DNA of 64,000 nt, taken from Ectothiorhodospira shaposhnikovii. GTDB taxonomy: Bacteria > Pseudomonadota > Gammaproteobacteria > Ectothiorhodospirales > Ectothiorhodospiraceae. The stretch lies in contig NZ_NRSM01000017.1 of the NCBI RefSeq assembly GCF_016584105.1, positions 17,406 through 81,405 on the forward strand, in the 5' to 3' direction. The translations under genes were made by a program, and so were the position numbers. The notes below the pieces were generated by a model. That model searched no databases. It was given only the letters and a program-made list of their open reading frames with translations, and was not told the DNA's origin. Shown piece after piece: positions 29,067 to 38,290 of this stretch. The number at the start of each line of letters is the position of its first letter. Within the stretch, counting starts at the first letter, position 1.

Positions 29067-30202
29067 CAGTCCCTCGTCCGGACTTGCTCGCCGTCGGCGA
29101 GATAGGCGGCACCCGCGGTGACCACCCGGTCACCCTCCGACAGGCCCTCCAGCACCTGAACGGTACGGCCGCTCAGACCCCCGATCCGCACGAACCGCCG
29201 CTGCACCGTGGACTGCTCGGGGTCCAGCACCCAGACGAAGGATGTGCGATCGGAGGTGGCCTGCAGTGCTTCCACCGGGAGAAAGTGCATGGAACGGATG
29301 TCCACCACCGCGTAATGGGGGACGAAGCTTGCACTCATGCCTGGGAGGATGTTGGCCCCTTCCGGAGAGGGCAGGCCGAGAACTGCACGGTAGGTATTGG
29401 TGCGGGGATCCGCGCGCGTTTCCAGCTCCTTCACCGAGACCGGGAACTGCCTCCCCGGCAGCACTTCGAAGCTGACCGTTCCGACCTCCGTGCCGAGTAG
29501 GGACCGGCCGGCGGGCAACCGCACCACGTCGAGTTCGGGTAGCTGGATGCGGACCTCAAGCCGGCTGATGTCCTCGAGCAGAAGGATGGGTTCGCCGGCC
29601 TGCACGGTCTGAAAATTTTCGACGAGGCGGCGGGCGACGCGGCCCGGGAACGGGGCCAGCAGCTCGGTATCCTCCAGGCGCTTTTGCGCCAGGGCCAGTT
29701 CGGCGTCGGCCACCTGGAAGCGCGCGCGGGCCTGGTCCCGCTCCGCCGCCGTCACCACCCCGGATGCGAAGGCCCTTTCAATGCGGTCCAGCCGGGATCG
29801 GGCCTCGTTCCGGTCCGCCCGCCGCCCGTCGCGCTCGTTCAAGAAATCGCGGGGGTCGATCCGGGCCAGCAGCGTTCCCGCCTCCACGAACTGCCCCTCC
29901 TGGATGGGAAGATCGATCAGCGGCCCGGAGACGATGAAGGCGAGTTCGGCACGCTGATCAGCGCGCACCTCACCGGGAAACTGTCGGCGCGCCGGCAGTT
30001 CGGGGGGAGGCAGCACTACCGCCTCGACCAATCGCGGAGGCAACCCCGTCACATCCTCGGATCGACCTCCGCAGGCGGTAAGCAAGACCAGTGCCGCAAG
30101 CGCCGGAACCAGAGCCCATCTGATCCTTGCGGAAGACTCCGGTACCTGACCAAGGGTCGGAGTGAACCTGACGATCCGCCACCATACTGAACGCAAGCGC
30201 AC
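29066..30202 (-). CDS. RND periplasmic adaptor lipoprotein, first adaptor
   Basis: 378 residues. After a basic start there is a hydrophobic helix ending in a lipobox (LVLLTACGG, about Cys44), then adaptor halves (ELAFIVSGPLIDLPIQEGQFV and DTELLAPFPGRVARRLVENF) and NILPGMSASF. GTG 30202 is chosen because GGGAGG lies about six bases upstream; the open frame continues to 30487 without a better signal. It heads the adaptor-pump-adaptor run. Confidence 0.85.
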   Translation of the reverse strand: MRLRSVWWRIVRFTPTLGQVPESSARIRWALVPALAALVLLTACGGRSEDVTGLPPRLVEAVVLPPPELPARRQFPGEVRADQRAELAFIVSGPLIDLPIQEGQFVEAGTLLARIDPRDFLNERDGRRADRNEARSRLDRIERAFASGVVTAAERDQARARFQVADAELALAQKRLEDTELLAPFPGRVARRLVENFQTVQAGEPILLLEDISRLEVRIQLPELDVVRLPAGRSLLGTEVGTVSFEVLPGRQFPVSVKELETRADPRTNTYRAVLGLPSPEGANILPGMSASFVPHYAVVDIRSMHFLPVEALQATSDRTSFVWVLDPEQSTVQRRFVRIGGLSGRTVQVLEGLSEGDRVVTAGAAYLADGEQVRTRD

Positions 30203-30530
30203 AGCACCCTCCCTCGGCCCGCCGAGCGGTTTTCCCCTTTTCGGAATGTCGCACAACCGGTGCCGCAATGGTAGCGTCCTGATCCACAAAATTGCCCGTT
30301 CTGCGCCACGGCTAAACGACTTGGAAAGACCAGGGATCTGACCACCGTGAACCCCGATCAGCCCACATGCCGTATGTTTCTTCCGCCCCTGGGCAGGAGT
30401 TGCTCCGCAATGCTTCCGTGGTATTAACCGGACGCGAGTGTCGATCCGATCCAGTTTTCTGTATCTGGCGCTGGACACGGTGCCCATGTTGCGGTATTAG
30501 CCGAAACTTCGGGGGTCAAGGAGACTTCGG
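30203..30530. other. Divergent intergenic region, RND operon / patatin gene
   Basis: 328 bases. AAGGAGA at 30518-30524 is the ribosome-binding site of the patatin gene. I see no clear operator palindrome, and no TetR- or LysR-type regulator is adjacent to the efflux genes. Weak promoter-like A/T patches are scattered only. Confidence 0.4.
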
Positions 30531-31628
30531 ATGAGAAAGGCCGGGAAGAAGGATGTAAGGACGGTGGATCTCGCGTTGCAGGGAGGCGGCGCTCACGGCG
30601 CACTGACCTGGGGGGTGCTGGACCGGCTCTTGATGGACGAGCGAATCAGGATCGCCACCATCAGTGGCACCAGCGCGGGCGCCATGAACGCGGTGGTTAT
30701 GGCCGATAGCCTGGATAAGGGGGGGCGCGAGGGAGCGCGGGAGGCACTGGCCAGATTCTGGAAGGCAGTCAGCGACGCGGCACGGTTCTCCCCGATACAG
30801 CGGTCGCTTTGGGACCGGATGACCAACCGCTACAGCCTGGATCACTCGCCCGGTTACCTCTTTTTCGAGCATCTCACCCGGCAGTTCTCGCCCTACGAAC
30901 TGAATCCCCTGAACATCAATCCGTTGCGCGACCTCGTCGCTTCGCAGGTGGATTTCGAACGGGTCAACCACTGCAAGGATCTCAAGGTCTTCGTGACCGC
31001 CACCAATGTGCGCACCGGCCGCGGCCGCACCTTCACCCAGCCGGATCTCACGGTGGACTCGGTGATGGCTTCCGCCTGCCTGCCCTTCATGTATCAGGCC
31101 GTGGAGATCGACGGTGAGGCGTATTGGGACGGCGGCTATATCGGGAACCCCGCGCTCTACCCGCTGGTCGAGGATCGCGCCACGCGCGATCTGATCATCG
31201 TGCAGATCAATCCACTGGTAAGAGAAGAACTACCGCGCACCGGCCGCGAGATCATCAACCGGCTCAACGAGATTACCTTCAACGCCAGCCTCATCAAGGA
31301 ACTTCGCTCCATCGAACTCCTGCACCAGTTGATCGAGGCCGAGCAACTCGAATCCGAGCGTTACCGCGACATCTACGTGCATCTGATCCATGCCCACGAA
31401 GAGCTCAAGAATCTGGATGCCTCAAGCAAGATGAACGCTGAATGGGACTACCTGACGCATCTCAAGGAACGCGGCCAGGCCTGGGCGGAGGGCTTCCTCG
31501 AACGTCATTTCGATGATCTGGGCAAGCGTTCCACCTTCGATCTGAGGAGCCTTTTTTCCGACAGCTTCAAGCCTCCGGTCCTCGATACATCCACCTCATC
31601 CGACCAGCCAACGGAGCCGAAGCCATGA
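30531..31628 (+). CDS. Patatin-like hydrolase (probably with DUF3734 C-terminal domain)
   Basis: 365 residues. Patatin motifs are in order: oxyanion loop GGGAHG (18-23), nucleophile GTSAG (Ser48) and the DGG aspartate (Asp200 in YWDGGYIGNP). The C-terminal ~110 residues (ELRSIELLHQLIEAEQL and later) resemble the DUF3734 extension. No signal peptide is seen, so it is probably cytoplasmic. Family members act as phospholipases or on polyhydroxyalkanoate-type esters; the substrate here is unproven. Its stop overlaps the following permease start, implying a joint role. Confidence 0.8.
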   Translation: MRKAGKKDVRTVDLALQGGGAHGALTWGVLDRLLMDERIRIATISGTSAGAMNAVVMADSLDKGGREGAREALARFWKAVSDAARFSPIQRSLWDRMTNRYSLDHSPGYLFFEHLTRQFSPYELNPLNINPLRDLVASQVDFERVNHCKDLKVFVTATNVRTGRGRTFTQPDLTVDSVMASACLPFMYQAVEIDGEAYWDGGYIGNPALYPLVEDRATRDLIIVQINPLVREELPRTGREIINRLNEITFNASLIKELRSIELLHQLIEAEQLESERYRDIYVHLIHAHEELKNLDASSKMNAEWDYLTHLKERGQAWAEGFLERHFDDLGKRSTFDLRSLFSDSFKPPVLDTSTSSDQPTEPKP

Positions 31629-33070
31629 TGGGGATCCTGGTTATCGTCATCGCACTGGGCCTGCTGATGTATCTGGCCTACCGGGGCGTCAGCCTCCTGA
31701 TCCTTGCGCCGGCGCTGGCCACCTTCGCGGTGGTGGCAACGATGGATGGTCCGGTGCTTGCGAGTTACACGCAGATTTTCATGGGCTCGGCAGGTGGCTT
31801 CATCACACTATATTTCCCCGTATTCCTCCTCGGCGCCGTGTTCGGCAAGTTGATGGAGGACTCCGGTAGCGCCCGGGTGCTCGCCGACGCCATCATCGCC
31901 AAACTGGGCAGCGGCCAGGCGATTCTGGCCGTGGTCCTGTCCTGTGCCGTCATGACCTACGGCGGGGTGTCCCTGTTCGTGGTGGCCTTTGCGGTTTACC
32001 CGATTGCGGCGGCCCTGTTCCGACAGGCCAATATCCCCAAACGGCTGATTCCCGCAACCATCGCCTTGGGCGCCTTCACCTTCACCATGACGGCGCTGCC
32101 GGGTACGCCCGCCATCCAGAACGCCATCCCGATGCCGTTTTTCGGGACCTCTTCCTTCGCGGCTCCGGGGCTTGGCGTCATCACGGCGCTGGTGATGTTC
32201 AGCCTCGGCATGCTCTGGCTCAAGTACCGCGCGCGCAAGCTGGCCCCGGAAGGCTACGGCAACCACCCGGACGCGGAATTCGTTCCGAACAAGGCGTTGC
32301 GGGAACGCTCGGCGGGTGAGGGTTTCGACCTGATGGAGCTTCCGGTGGAGGAGCGTCCTGTGAGTCGGCCACCGGTATTCGTCGCCGTCCTGCCGCTGGT
32401 GCTGGTGATCGCGATCAACCTGTTGTTCACTTTTGTGATCATCCCGAACATGGACACGGACTTCCTGGCCCTGCCGCTGTACGGCGAGACCAGCATTGAT
32501 GAGGTGCGCGGGATCTGGTCGGTGACCGCGGCCCTGGTGCTTTCCCTGTTGGCGGTGATCGCCCTGAACTGGAAGCGGCTGCCCAAGCTTACCCAGTCCG
32601 TCGACAATGGTGCCAACGCCTCGCTCCTGCCGATCTTCAACACCGCCAGTCTGGTGGGCTTTGGGGCCGTGATCGCCTCGCTGGGTGCCTTCGTGCTGAT
32701 TCGTGATGCGGTCGTCGGCCTTGGGGGCGATAACCCGCTGATCTCGCTCGCGATCGCCGTGAACGTGCTGGCGGGCATGACCGGCTCGGCCTCGGGCGGG
32801 ATGAGTATCGCGCTCTCGACCCTCGGTGATACCTATCTGGAGATGGCTTACGCCCAAGGGATCAGTCCGGAATTGCTGCACCGCGTTACGGCAGTGGCTA
32901 CGGGTGGACTGGATACGCTACCGCACAACGGCGCGGTCATCACCCTGCTGGCCATCTGCGGCCTCACACACCGCCAGGCCTATTTCGACCTGGCGATGGC
33001 CGCGATGGTGGCGCCCTTCCTCTCGCTGATTGTGCTGATCACCTTGGGGACGTTGTTCGGGAGTTTCTGA
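31625..33070 (+). CDS. GntP-family carboxylate permease
   Basis: 481 residues, about 12 hydrophobic helices, with GntP-family features (GGVSLFVVAFAVYPIAAALF, ALPGTPAIQNAIPM, GMTGSASGGMSIALSTLG and the GGLDTLPHNGAVITLL end). Family members import gluconate, related sugar acids or 3-hydroxybutyrate. The overlap with the patatin-like gene points to an ester-derived hydroxy acid such as 3-hydroxybutyrate, but this is inference. Confidence 0.8.
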   Translation: MMGILVIVIALGLLMYLAYRGVSLLILAPALATFAVVATMDGPVLASYTQIFMGSAGGFITLYFPVFLLGAVFGKLMEDSGSARVLADAIIAKLGSGQAILAVVLSCAVMTYGGVSLFVVAFAVYPIAAALFRQANIPKRLIPATIALGAFTFTMTALPGTPAIQNAIPMPFFGTSSFAAPGLGVITALVMFSLGMLWLKYRARKLAPEGYGNHPDAEFVPNKALRERSAGEGFDLMELPVEERPVSRPPVFVAVLPLVLVIAINLLFTFVIIPNMDTDFLALPLYGETSIDEVRGIWSVTAALVLSLLAVIALNWKRLPKLTQSVDNGANASLLPIFNTASLVGFGAVIASLGAFVLIRDAVVGLGGDNPLISLAIAVNVLAGMTGSASGGMSIALSTLGDTYLEMAYAQGISPELLHRVTAVATGGLDTLPHNGAVITLLAICGLTHRQAYFDLAMAAMVAPFLSLIVLITLGTLFGSF

Positions 33071-33090
33071 ACCCCAAAGACCTCTCTACC

Positions 33091-33132
33091 AGTCTCCGGA
33101 GGCCTGTCACAGGCTTCCGGAGACTGTCTTTT
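33091..33132 (+). terminator. Intrinsic terminator after the GntP permease
   Basis: A 16-base-pair stem with one G-T pair (33091-33106 with 33110-33125), three-base loop, followed by GTCTTTT. Strong plus-strand terminator; it abuts the stop of the convergent hydrolase gene and may serve both. Confidence 0.85.
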
Positions 33133-34738
33133 AGTCAAACAGTGCGAGCAGGCGTTGCAGTTCGGACTCGCTCCAGCCCTCGGGTTCGGTCAGCGCCAGC
33201 CAGGCGTGGATGTAGTCGGTCGGGGCGTACTCGTGCCCGAATCCCTTGGGTGCGGTGCCCACCATCATGTCGGCGGCCAGTTGCAGCATGGTCACGATGG
33301 GAAACCAGCGCAGATCCGGGGAGACATCCGGGCCGCGTGGCTCGCGCATCCAATCCGGCTCCTTCCAGGCGGACTCGGGGCTGAAGAAGGTGATCGGATC
33401 GCTGGCATACTGCAGAAAGACGATTCGGAATGTTCCCCATTCTTCTTTGCCGTGATTGAGCCTCTGTTCCTGGTTCATGAACCGGACGACTGACCCGCCC
33501 CGGAACTCGGGCAGCCAGGCCGGGGAGCCTGGATCGCGCTCAGCCGTTACCCTGCGCCATGTCTCGTTGCGAAACGGTGGTCCGCTCCACAGGGCACCGT
33601 GGAAGGGATCATTGATGATGTCGAAGAGGTCGAAGGAGAGATCGGAGTTGAGCGAACCCAGGCTCAGGCCACGCAGGAAGAGCCTGGGCCGGGATTCCGG
33701 GGGCAGGGTGCGCCAGTGATGATAGATCTCCGTGAACAGGGCACGGGCATTCTCCGCCCCATAACCCTGGTCGGTCAGTAAGGTGAGCGGGCTGTTCAGA
33801 TAGGAGTATTGTGCCACGACCGTGGCGATATCCCCTCGGTGCAGGTACTCCACCGTGTTCTGTGATGAGGGATCCACCCAGCCCGTGCCGGTGGGTGTCA
33901 CCAGTAATAGTATGGAGCGATCGAAGCCACCCGCCCGTTTCAGTTCTTCCAGTGCCAGGCGGGCCCGTTGCTCCGGGGTATCCGCTGAATTGAGGCCCAC
34001 GTAAACCCGAATCGGGGGCGGTACCGGTGTGTCGAAGAAATCGCTGAGTTCCTCGGCGGTGGGGCCGCCGGCAACAAAACTGCGCCCCTGTCGGCCCAGA
34101 TCCTTCCAGTTGATCAGCGACTCTTGACTGCCCGTCTGCCAGGCATGCACGGGATGTGGCAGGTCGGCGTCGATCAGTGCATCCAGTTGCTGGAAGGAAC
34201 GATCCAAGACCCGCAGCGTTGAACTGACCAGCACGCCGTTGATCACCGTCCAGAACAGAAACACGGCGGCGGTGATGCTGAAGATCTGGGATATGCGGCG
34301 CGGGACGTACCGGTGGAGCCTGATGGACAGTGTACGAAAGACCCACTTGAACAGACGAGCCAAAGAAAGCATCAGCACGAACACCAGCGCGGCGATGACG
34401 CCCAACAGCACCGGCTGAACACCCGCGAGTTCTTCGATTCCCATCAGGGCGCGGAGGGAGTTCTGCCACTCCGATGCCTGCCAAATGAAGCTGAACGTGA
34501 TCAGCACGCAGAGCAGGCCCGCAACGACCTGGGTGAATCGGACCGTCCGCTTGCTCGGGGTTGGCAATTCCAGATACTTCCAGAGCCATACGCCGGCGAC
34601 ACCCAGACCATAACCCGCGGCGAAAGAAAGTCCGGAGATCACGCCCTGGATCAGGAACGGGCGTGGTAGCAGGGAGGGCGTCAGCGAAAAGGCAAAGAAG
34701 ACGGTTCCGACGAGTAGACCCACGACGCATAGGTACAT
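33131..34738 (-). CDS. Integral-membrane alpha/beta-hydrolase (Abhydrolase_9 type)
   Basis: 535 residues. The N-terminal ~200 residues hold about five hydrophobic helices (CVVGLLVGTVFFAFSLTPSL and others). The C-terminal hydrolase domain contains the nucleophile elbow GLSLG (Ser359) and blocks such as GGSVVRFMNQEQRL and FLQYASDPITFFSP. This matches the Abhydrolase_9_N plus Abhydrolase_9 architecture. ATG 34738 (MYLCVVGLL) is chosen; the frame runs on to 34837 without support. The substrate is unknown. Confidence 0.75.
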   Translation of the reverse strand: MYLCVVGLLVGTVFFAFSLTPSLLPRPFLIQGVISGLSFAAGYGLGVAGVWLWKYLELPTPSKRTVRFTQVVAGLLCVLITFSFIWQASEWQNSLRALMGIEELAGVQPVLLGVIAALVFVLMLSLARLFKWVFRTLSIRLHRYVPRRISQIFSITAAVFLFWTVINGVLVSSTLRVLDRSFQQLDALIDADLPHPVHAWQTGSQESLINWKDLGRQGRSFVAGGPTAEELSDFFDTPVPPPIRVYVGLNSADTPEQRARLALEELKRAGGFDRSILLLVTPTGTGWVDPSSQNTVEYLHRGDIATVVAQYSYLNSPLTLLTDQGYGAENARALFTEIYHHWRTLPPESRPRLFLRGLSLGSLNSDLSFDLFDIINDPFHGALWSGPPFRNETWRRVTAERDPGSPAWLPEFRGGSVVRFMNQEQRLNHGKEEWGTFRIVFLQYASDPITFFSPESAWKEPDWMREPRGPDVSPDLRWFPIVTMLQLAADMMVGTAPKGFGHEYAPTDYIHAWLALTEPEGWSESELQRLLALFD

Positions 34739-34965
34739 TTGCGGTCTCGCTGAATAGACAGGGAAAGGGGGCAAGCTGCTTCGACAGCGGTAGTATGCTG
34801 TCGGAACGCAGGCAAGCCAACGCCGACTCCATGGCATTCAACCTACTCAATGGCGGGTCTGGGGGGCGCTGCTTTACAGCATGCTCGACGATGCAAGCAG
34901 TAGACGATCAATCGGGCGAAAGTGGCTCATGGCTGGTACAGAAACATGGCGATGCGGGAAGGCTC

Positions 34966-35868
34966 TCATCCCAAGGGCGGAAAGTCCGACAGTCTGCCGG
35001 ACATCGCCCGCTGGGCCTCCAGCAGCCGGATCAGGGCGGTGGCGGCATTGGAACGGGTGCGTTCCCGGTGGGTGACCCAGCCCAGTGACCGCTCCATGGT
35101 CAGCCCCTCCAGCGCCAGCCGTTGCAGGGATTCCCCCATGGACAGGGGCAATACGCCCCAGCCCAGCCCGATCCCGACCATCATCTGAATGGTCTCCAGA
35201 TAATTGGTCTCAAGAATCCGGGCGGGGGCAATACCCAGGGGCAGGAAGGCCCGTTCCACCAGGCCTCGGGTGAAGGTGCCCGCCGGCGGCAGGATGGCGG
35301 CATGGGCATTGAGCCGTTGCGGGGTGATATCCCCCCGGGTCAGATCATGATCCGGTGCGGCCATGGGCACCAGCGGGTCATCCCAGATCACCCGGCAGCT
35401 CAGCAGGGGAGAGGGCCTCTCCGGCAGCGTCACCACCGCCAGATCCACCAGACCCTGTTCCGCAAACCGGCAGGCATCCTCGGAATCCATGAAGCGGATG
35501 TCCAGCTCCACGGCGGGATATTGCCGGGCGAAGGCCTTGAGCACCGGCGGCAGACGCCGCAGGCCGATGTGATGGGAAGTTGCCAGCACCAGGGGGCCTT
35601 CCACCCGGTCCGACAGACTGTCCAGGAGCCGACGGGTCTCTTCCAGGTCCAGCAGGATGCGCCGGGCCTGGGGCAGCAATACGCGACCCGCCTCGGTCAG
35701 GCTGACCTGGCGGCCGATGCGGTCGAACAGCCGGCGTCCCAGTTCTTCCTCCAGGGCGGCCACCCGCTTGCTCACCGCCGGTTGGGTCAGGTGCAGCATT
35801 TCCGCGGCCCGGGAAAAGGAGCCGGCGGTGGCAACGGCGGTGAAGGCCTTCAGGTTATCGATCAGCAT
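34966..35868 (-). CDS. LysR-family transcriptional regulator next to leuCDB
   Basis: 300 residues. The N-terminal winged HTH is FTAVATAGSFSRAAEMLHLT followed by QPAVSKRVAALEEELGRRLF; the C-terminal part is a substrate-binding-like sensor domain. It is divergent from leuC with 192 bases between, the usual layout for a LysR protein that controls its neighbour, so leucine-biosynthesis control is likely. Autoregulation is plausible. Effector not inferable. Confidence 0.88.
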   Translation of the reverse strand: MLIDNLKAFTAVATAGSFSRAAEMLHLTQPAVSKRVAALEEELGRRLFDRIGRQVSLTEAGRVLLPQARRILLDLEETRRLLDSLSDRVEGPLVLATSHHIGLRRLPPVLKAFARQYPAVELDIRFMDSEDACRFAEQGLVDLAVVTLPERPSPLLSCRVIWDDPLVPMAAPDHDLTRGDITPQRLNAHAAILPPAGTFTRGLVERAFLPLGIAPARILETNYLETIQMMVGIGLGWGVLPLSMGESLQRLALEGLTMERSLGWVTHRERTRSNAATALIRLLEAQRAMSGRLSDFPPLG

Positions 35869-35908
35869 GGAGAAGCATCATGGCAGAGTGGGTGAGACTG
35901 ATCTTGAT

Positions 35909-35946
35909 CCTTCTACCCGCCTGGGAGAAGGGGCGGGGATGAAGGG
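35909..35946. repeat. REP-like palindrome, degenerate copy
   Basis: CCTTCTACCC and GGGAGAAGG form an interrupted stem, followed by GGCGGGGATGAAGGG. It resembles the units at 38174 and 45032 in layout: pyrimidine arm, purine arm, then a GGGG-rich tail. Confidence 0.4.
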
Positions 35947-35965
35947 CCTCATGATCGGGATATCC

Positions 35966-35995
35966 ATTCTTTATGGGAATCTTATTCATGAATAA
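35966..35995. promoter_or_regulatory. Candidate LysR operator(s) upstream of leuC
   Basis: TTATTCATGAATAA at 35982-35995 is a perfect 14-base palindrome. Just before it, ATTC-N7-GAAT at 35966-35980 is a second dyad. Both lie between the divergent LysR gene and the leuC promoter, where such operators are expected. Confidence 0.5.
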
Positions 35996-36002
35996 CATGA
36001 AT

Positions 36003-36031
36003 TTGTGTTATCAAACAGATCGGCCTATCCT
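36003..36031 (+). promoter_or_regulatory. Candidate leuC promoter
   Basis: TTGTGT at 36003-36008 and TATCCT at 36026-36031 are separated by 17 bases. Each box matches the sigma-70 consensus only partly, as expected for an activated promoter; the palindrome at 35982 lies just upstream. Confidence 0.4.
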
Positions 36032-36060
36032 CATTCCCAGCGTACACCGAGGTAAGCGTG

Positions 36061-37467
36061 ATGACTGCAAAGACCCTTTACGACAAGCTCTGGGATGCCC
36101 ACGTGGTCCGTACCGAAGAGGACGGCACCGCGCTCCTGTACATCGACCGGCACTTGGTCCACGAGGTGACCTCGCCCCAGGCCTTTGAGGGCCTGCGACT
36201 GACCGGCCGCAAGCCCTGGCGCAGCCACTCCGTGGTGGCGGTCCCTGACCACAACGTGCCCACCCGTGATCGGGACCAGGGCATCGCGGACCCGGTTTCC
36301 CGCACCCAGGTGGAGACCCTGCAGCAGAACGTGCGGCATTTCGGGCTCACCTTCTTCCCCATGGGGGACATCCGTCAGGGCATCGTCCATGTGATCGGGC
36401 CGGAGCAGGGGGCCACCCTGCCGGGTATGACGGTGGTCTGCGGCGATTCCCATACCTCTACCCACGGGGCCTTCGGTGCTTTGTCCATGGGCATCGGCAC
36501 CTCCGAGGTGGAGCATGTGCTGGCCACCCAGTGCCTGTTGCAGAAGAAGATGAAGAGCATGCTCATCTCCGTGGACGGCCAGGTGGGTCCCGGCGTCACC
36601 GCCAAGGACATCGTGCTGGCCATCATCGGCGAGATCGGTACCGCTGGCGGTACCGGCTACGCCATCGAGTTCGGGGGAGACGCCATCCGCGCCTTGTCCA
36701 TGGAGGGACGCATGACCGTCTGCAACATGGCCATCGAGGCCGGTGCCCGTGCCGGCATGGTGGCGGTGGACGATACCACCATCGACTACGTCAAGGGCCG
36801 CCCCTTTGCACCCAAGGGGGCCTACTGGCACCAGGCGGTGGCGGCCTGGCGCGAACTCCACTCCGATCCCGACGCCCGGTTCGACCGGGTGGTGCATATC
36901 GACGCCGCCAGCATCGAACCCCAGGTCACCTGGGGCACCTCCCCCGAGATGGTGCTGCCGGTCTCCGGCAAGGTCCCCAACCCGGACGAGGTGACCGACG
37001 AGGTGAAGGCCAACGGCATGCGCCGGGCCCTGGAATACATGGGCTTGACCGCCGGCATGCCGGTGTCCGACATCACCGTGGACAAGATTTTCATCGGTTC
37101 CTGCACCAATGCCCGCCTGGAGGATATCCGCGCCGCCGCCGAGGTGGTCAAGGGTCGTCGCGTGGCCGGGAATGTGAAGCTGGCCATGGTGGTACCCGGT
37201 TCCGGGCTGGTGAAGCAGCAGGCCGAGGCGGAGGGTCTGGACCGCATCTTCCTGGATGCCGGGTTTGAATGGCGTGAACCTGGCTGTTCCATGTGTCTGG
37301 CCATGAATGCGGACCGGCTTGAGCCCGGCGAGCGCTGTGCCTCCACTTCCAACCGCAATTTCGAGAGTCGTCAGGGCTTGGGTGGCCGCACCCATCTGGT
37401 GAGTCCGGCCATGGCCGCGGCGGCGGCGGTGACGGGCCGGTTTGCGGACGTGCGTGAGCTCAACTGA
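36061..37467 (+). CDS. leuC: 3-isopropylmalate dehydratase large subunit
   Basis: 468-residue [4Fe-4S] hydro-lyase subunit that isomerises 2- to 3-isopropylmalate in leucine synthesis. Signatures: [43 protein letters not shown] and the cluster cysteines in [12 protein letters not shown] 36058 precedes ATG 36061, which is chosen. leuD follows after 17 bases. Confidence 0.97.
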   Translation: MTAKTLYDKLWDAHVVRTEEDGTALLYIDRHLVHEVTSPQAFEGLRLTGRKPWRSHSVVAVPDHNVPTRDRDQGIADPVSRTQVETLQQNVRHFGLTFFPMGDIRQGIVHVIGPEQGATLPGMTVVCGDSHTSTHGAFGALSMGIGTSEVEHVLATQCLLQKKMKSMLISVDGQVGPGVTAKDIVLAIIGEIGTAGGTGYAIEFGGDAIRALSMEGRMTVCNMAIEAGARAGMVAVDDTTIDYVKGRPFAPKGAYWHQAVAAWRELHSDPDARFDRVVHIDAASIEPQVTWGTSPEMVLPVSGKVPNPDEVTDEVKANGMRRALEYMGLTAGMPVSDITVDKIFIGSCTNARLEDIRAAAEVVKGRRVAGNVKLAMVVPGSGLVKQQAEAEGLDRIFLDAGFEWREPGCSMCLAMNADRLEPGERCASTSNRNFESRQGLGGRTHLVSPAMAAAAAVTGRFADVRELN

Positions 37468-37484
37468 AAAAAGGTACCGCAGTG

Positions 37485-38120
37485 ATGGAAAAATTCGAGA
37501 CACTCAACGCTCTGGTCTGTCCGCTGGACCGCTCCAACGTGGATACGGACGCCATCATCCCCAAGCAGTACCTCAAGTCCGTGAAACGCACCGGTTTCGG
37601 CCCCAACCTGTTCGACGACTGGCGCTACCTGGACCCGGGTGAACCGGGCATGGACCACAGCCGGCGCCGGGTGAACCCCGACTTCGTGCTCAACCAGCCC
37701 CGCTACGAGGGGGCACGGATCCTGCTGGCGCGCAAGAACTTCGGTTGCGGTTCTTCCCGTGAGCACGCGGTATGGGCCTTGAGCAACTATGGCTTTCGCG
37801 TGGTCATCGCGCCGAGCTTTGCGGACATCTTCTTCAACAACAGTTTCAAGAACGGCCTGCTGCCCCTGATCCTGGACGAGGCCATCGTCGACCAGCTGTT
37901 CCGAGAGGCCGAGGCCACGCCGGGCTACAGGCTGACCGTGGACCTTCAGGCCCAGACCGTGGTGACCCCGTCCGGGGCGTCCTTCCCGTTCCAGGTGGAC
38001 CCCTTCCGGCGCCACTGCCTGCTCAATGGTCTGGACGACATCGGGCTGACCCTGCAGCACGGGGAGGATATCCGGGCCTACGAGGCCCGGCGTCGGACCG
38101 AGGCGCCCTGGCTGTTCTGA
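37485..38120 (+). CDS. leuD: 3-isopropylmalate dehydratase small subunit
   Basis: 211 residues, partner of LeuC. Swivel-domain features are the N-terminal [17 protein letters not shown] and [24 protein letters not shown] 37482 directly precedes ATG 37485; the latter is chosen. Confidence 0.97.
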   Translation: MEKFETLNALVCPLDRSNVDTDAIIPKQYLKSVKRTGFGPNLFDDWRYLDPGEPGMDHSRRRVNPDFVLNQPRYEGARILLARKNFGCGSSREHAVWALSNYGFRVVIAPSFADIFFNNSFKNGLLPLILDEAIVDQLFREAEATPGYRLTVDLQAQTVVTPSGASFPFQVDPFRRHCLLNGLDDIGLTLQHGEDIRAYEARRRTEAPWLF

Positions 38121-38147
38121 GCCTTTCCCCCATCCCCGCCCGTCTTC

Positions 38148-38215
38148 CCCAAGGGTCGGGGAGCCCCATGCAAAGCCCCTCTCCCTTCCTGGGGGAGGGG
38201 CTGGGGTGAGGGGGC
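38148..38215 (+). repeat. REP-like palindromic unit between leuD and leuB
   Basis: AGCCCCTCTCCC (38174-38185) pairs with GGGGGAGGGGCT (38191-38202) with one G-T pair and a five-base loop. The tail GGGGTGAGGGGG follows. The stretch lies in the leuD-leuB gap (170 bases) that otherwise holds no gene, and could stabilise or partly terminate the leuCD transcript. Confidence 0.6.
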
Positions 38216-38290
38216 TTGGCGCAATGCCCGGCGTCCGGTCCTCTCCTTATCCCGGCCATCCATTCAGTTCATCGCAGAGAATCGTAATCC

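Noticed and set aside
36031..37503. 490-codon frame antisense to leuC
   Set aside because: Shadow of leuC; no start signal or family match.
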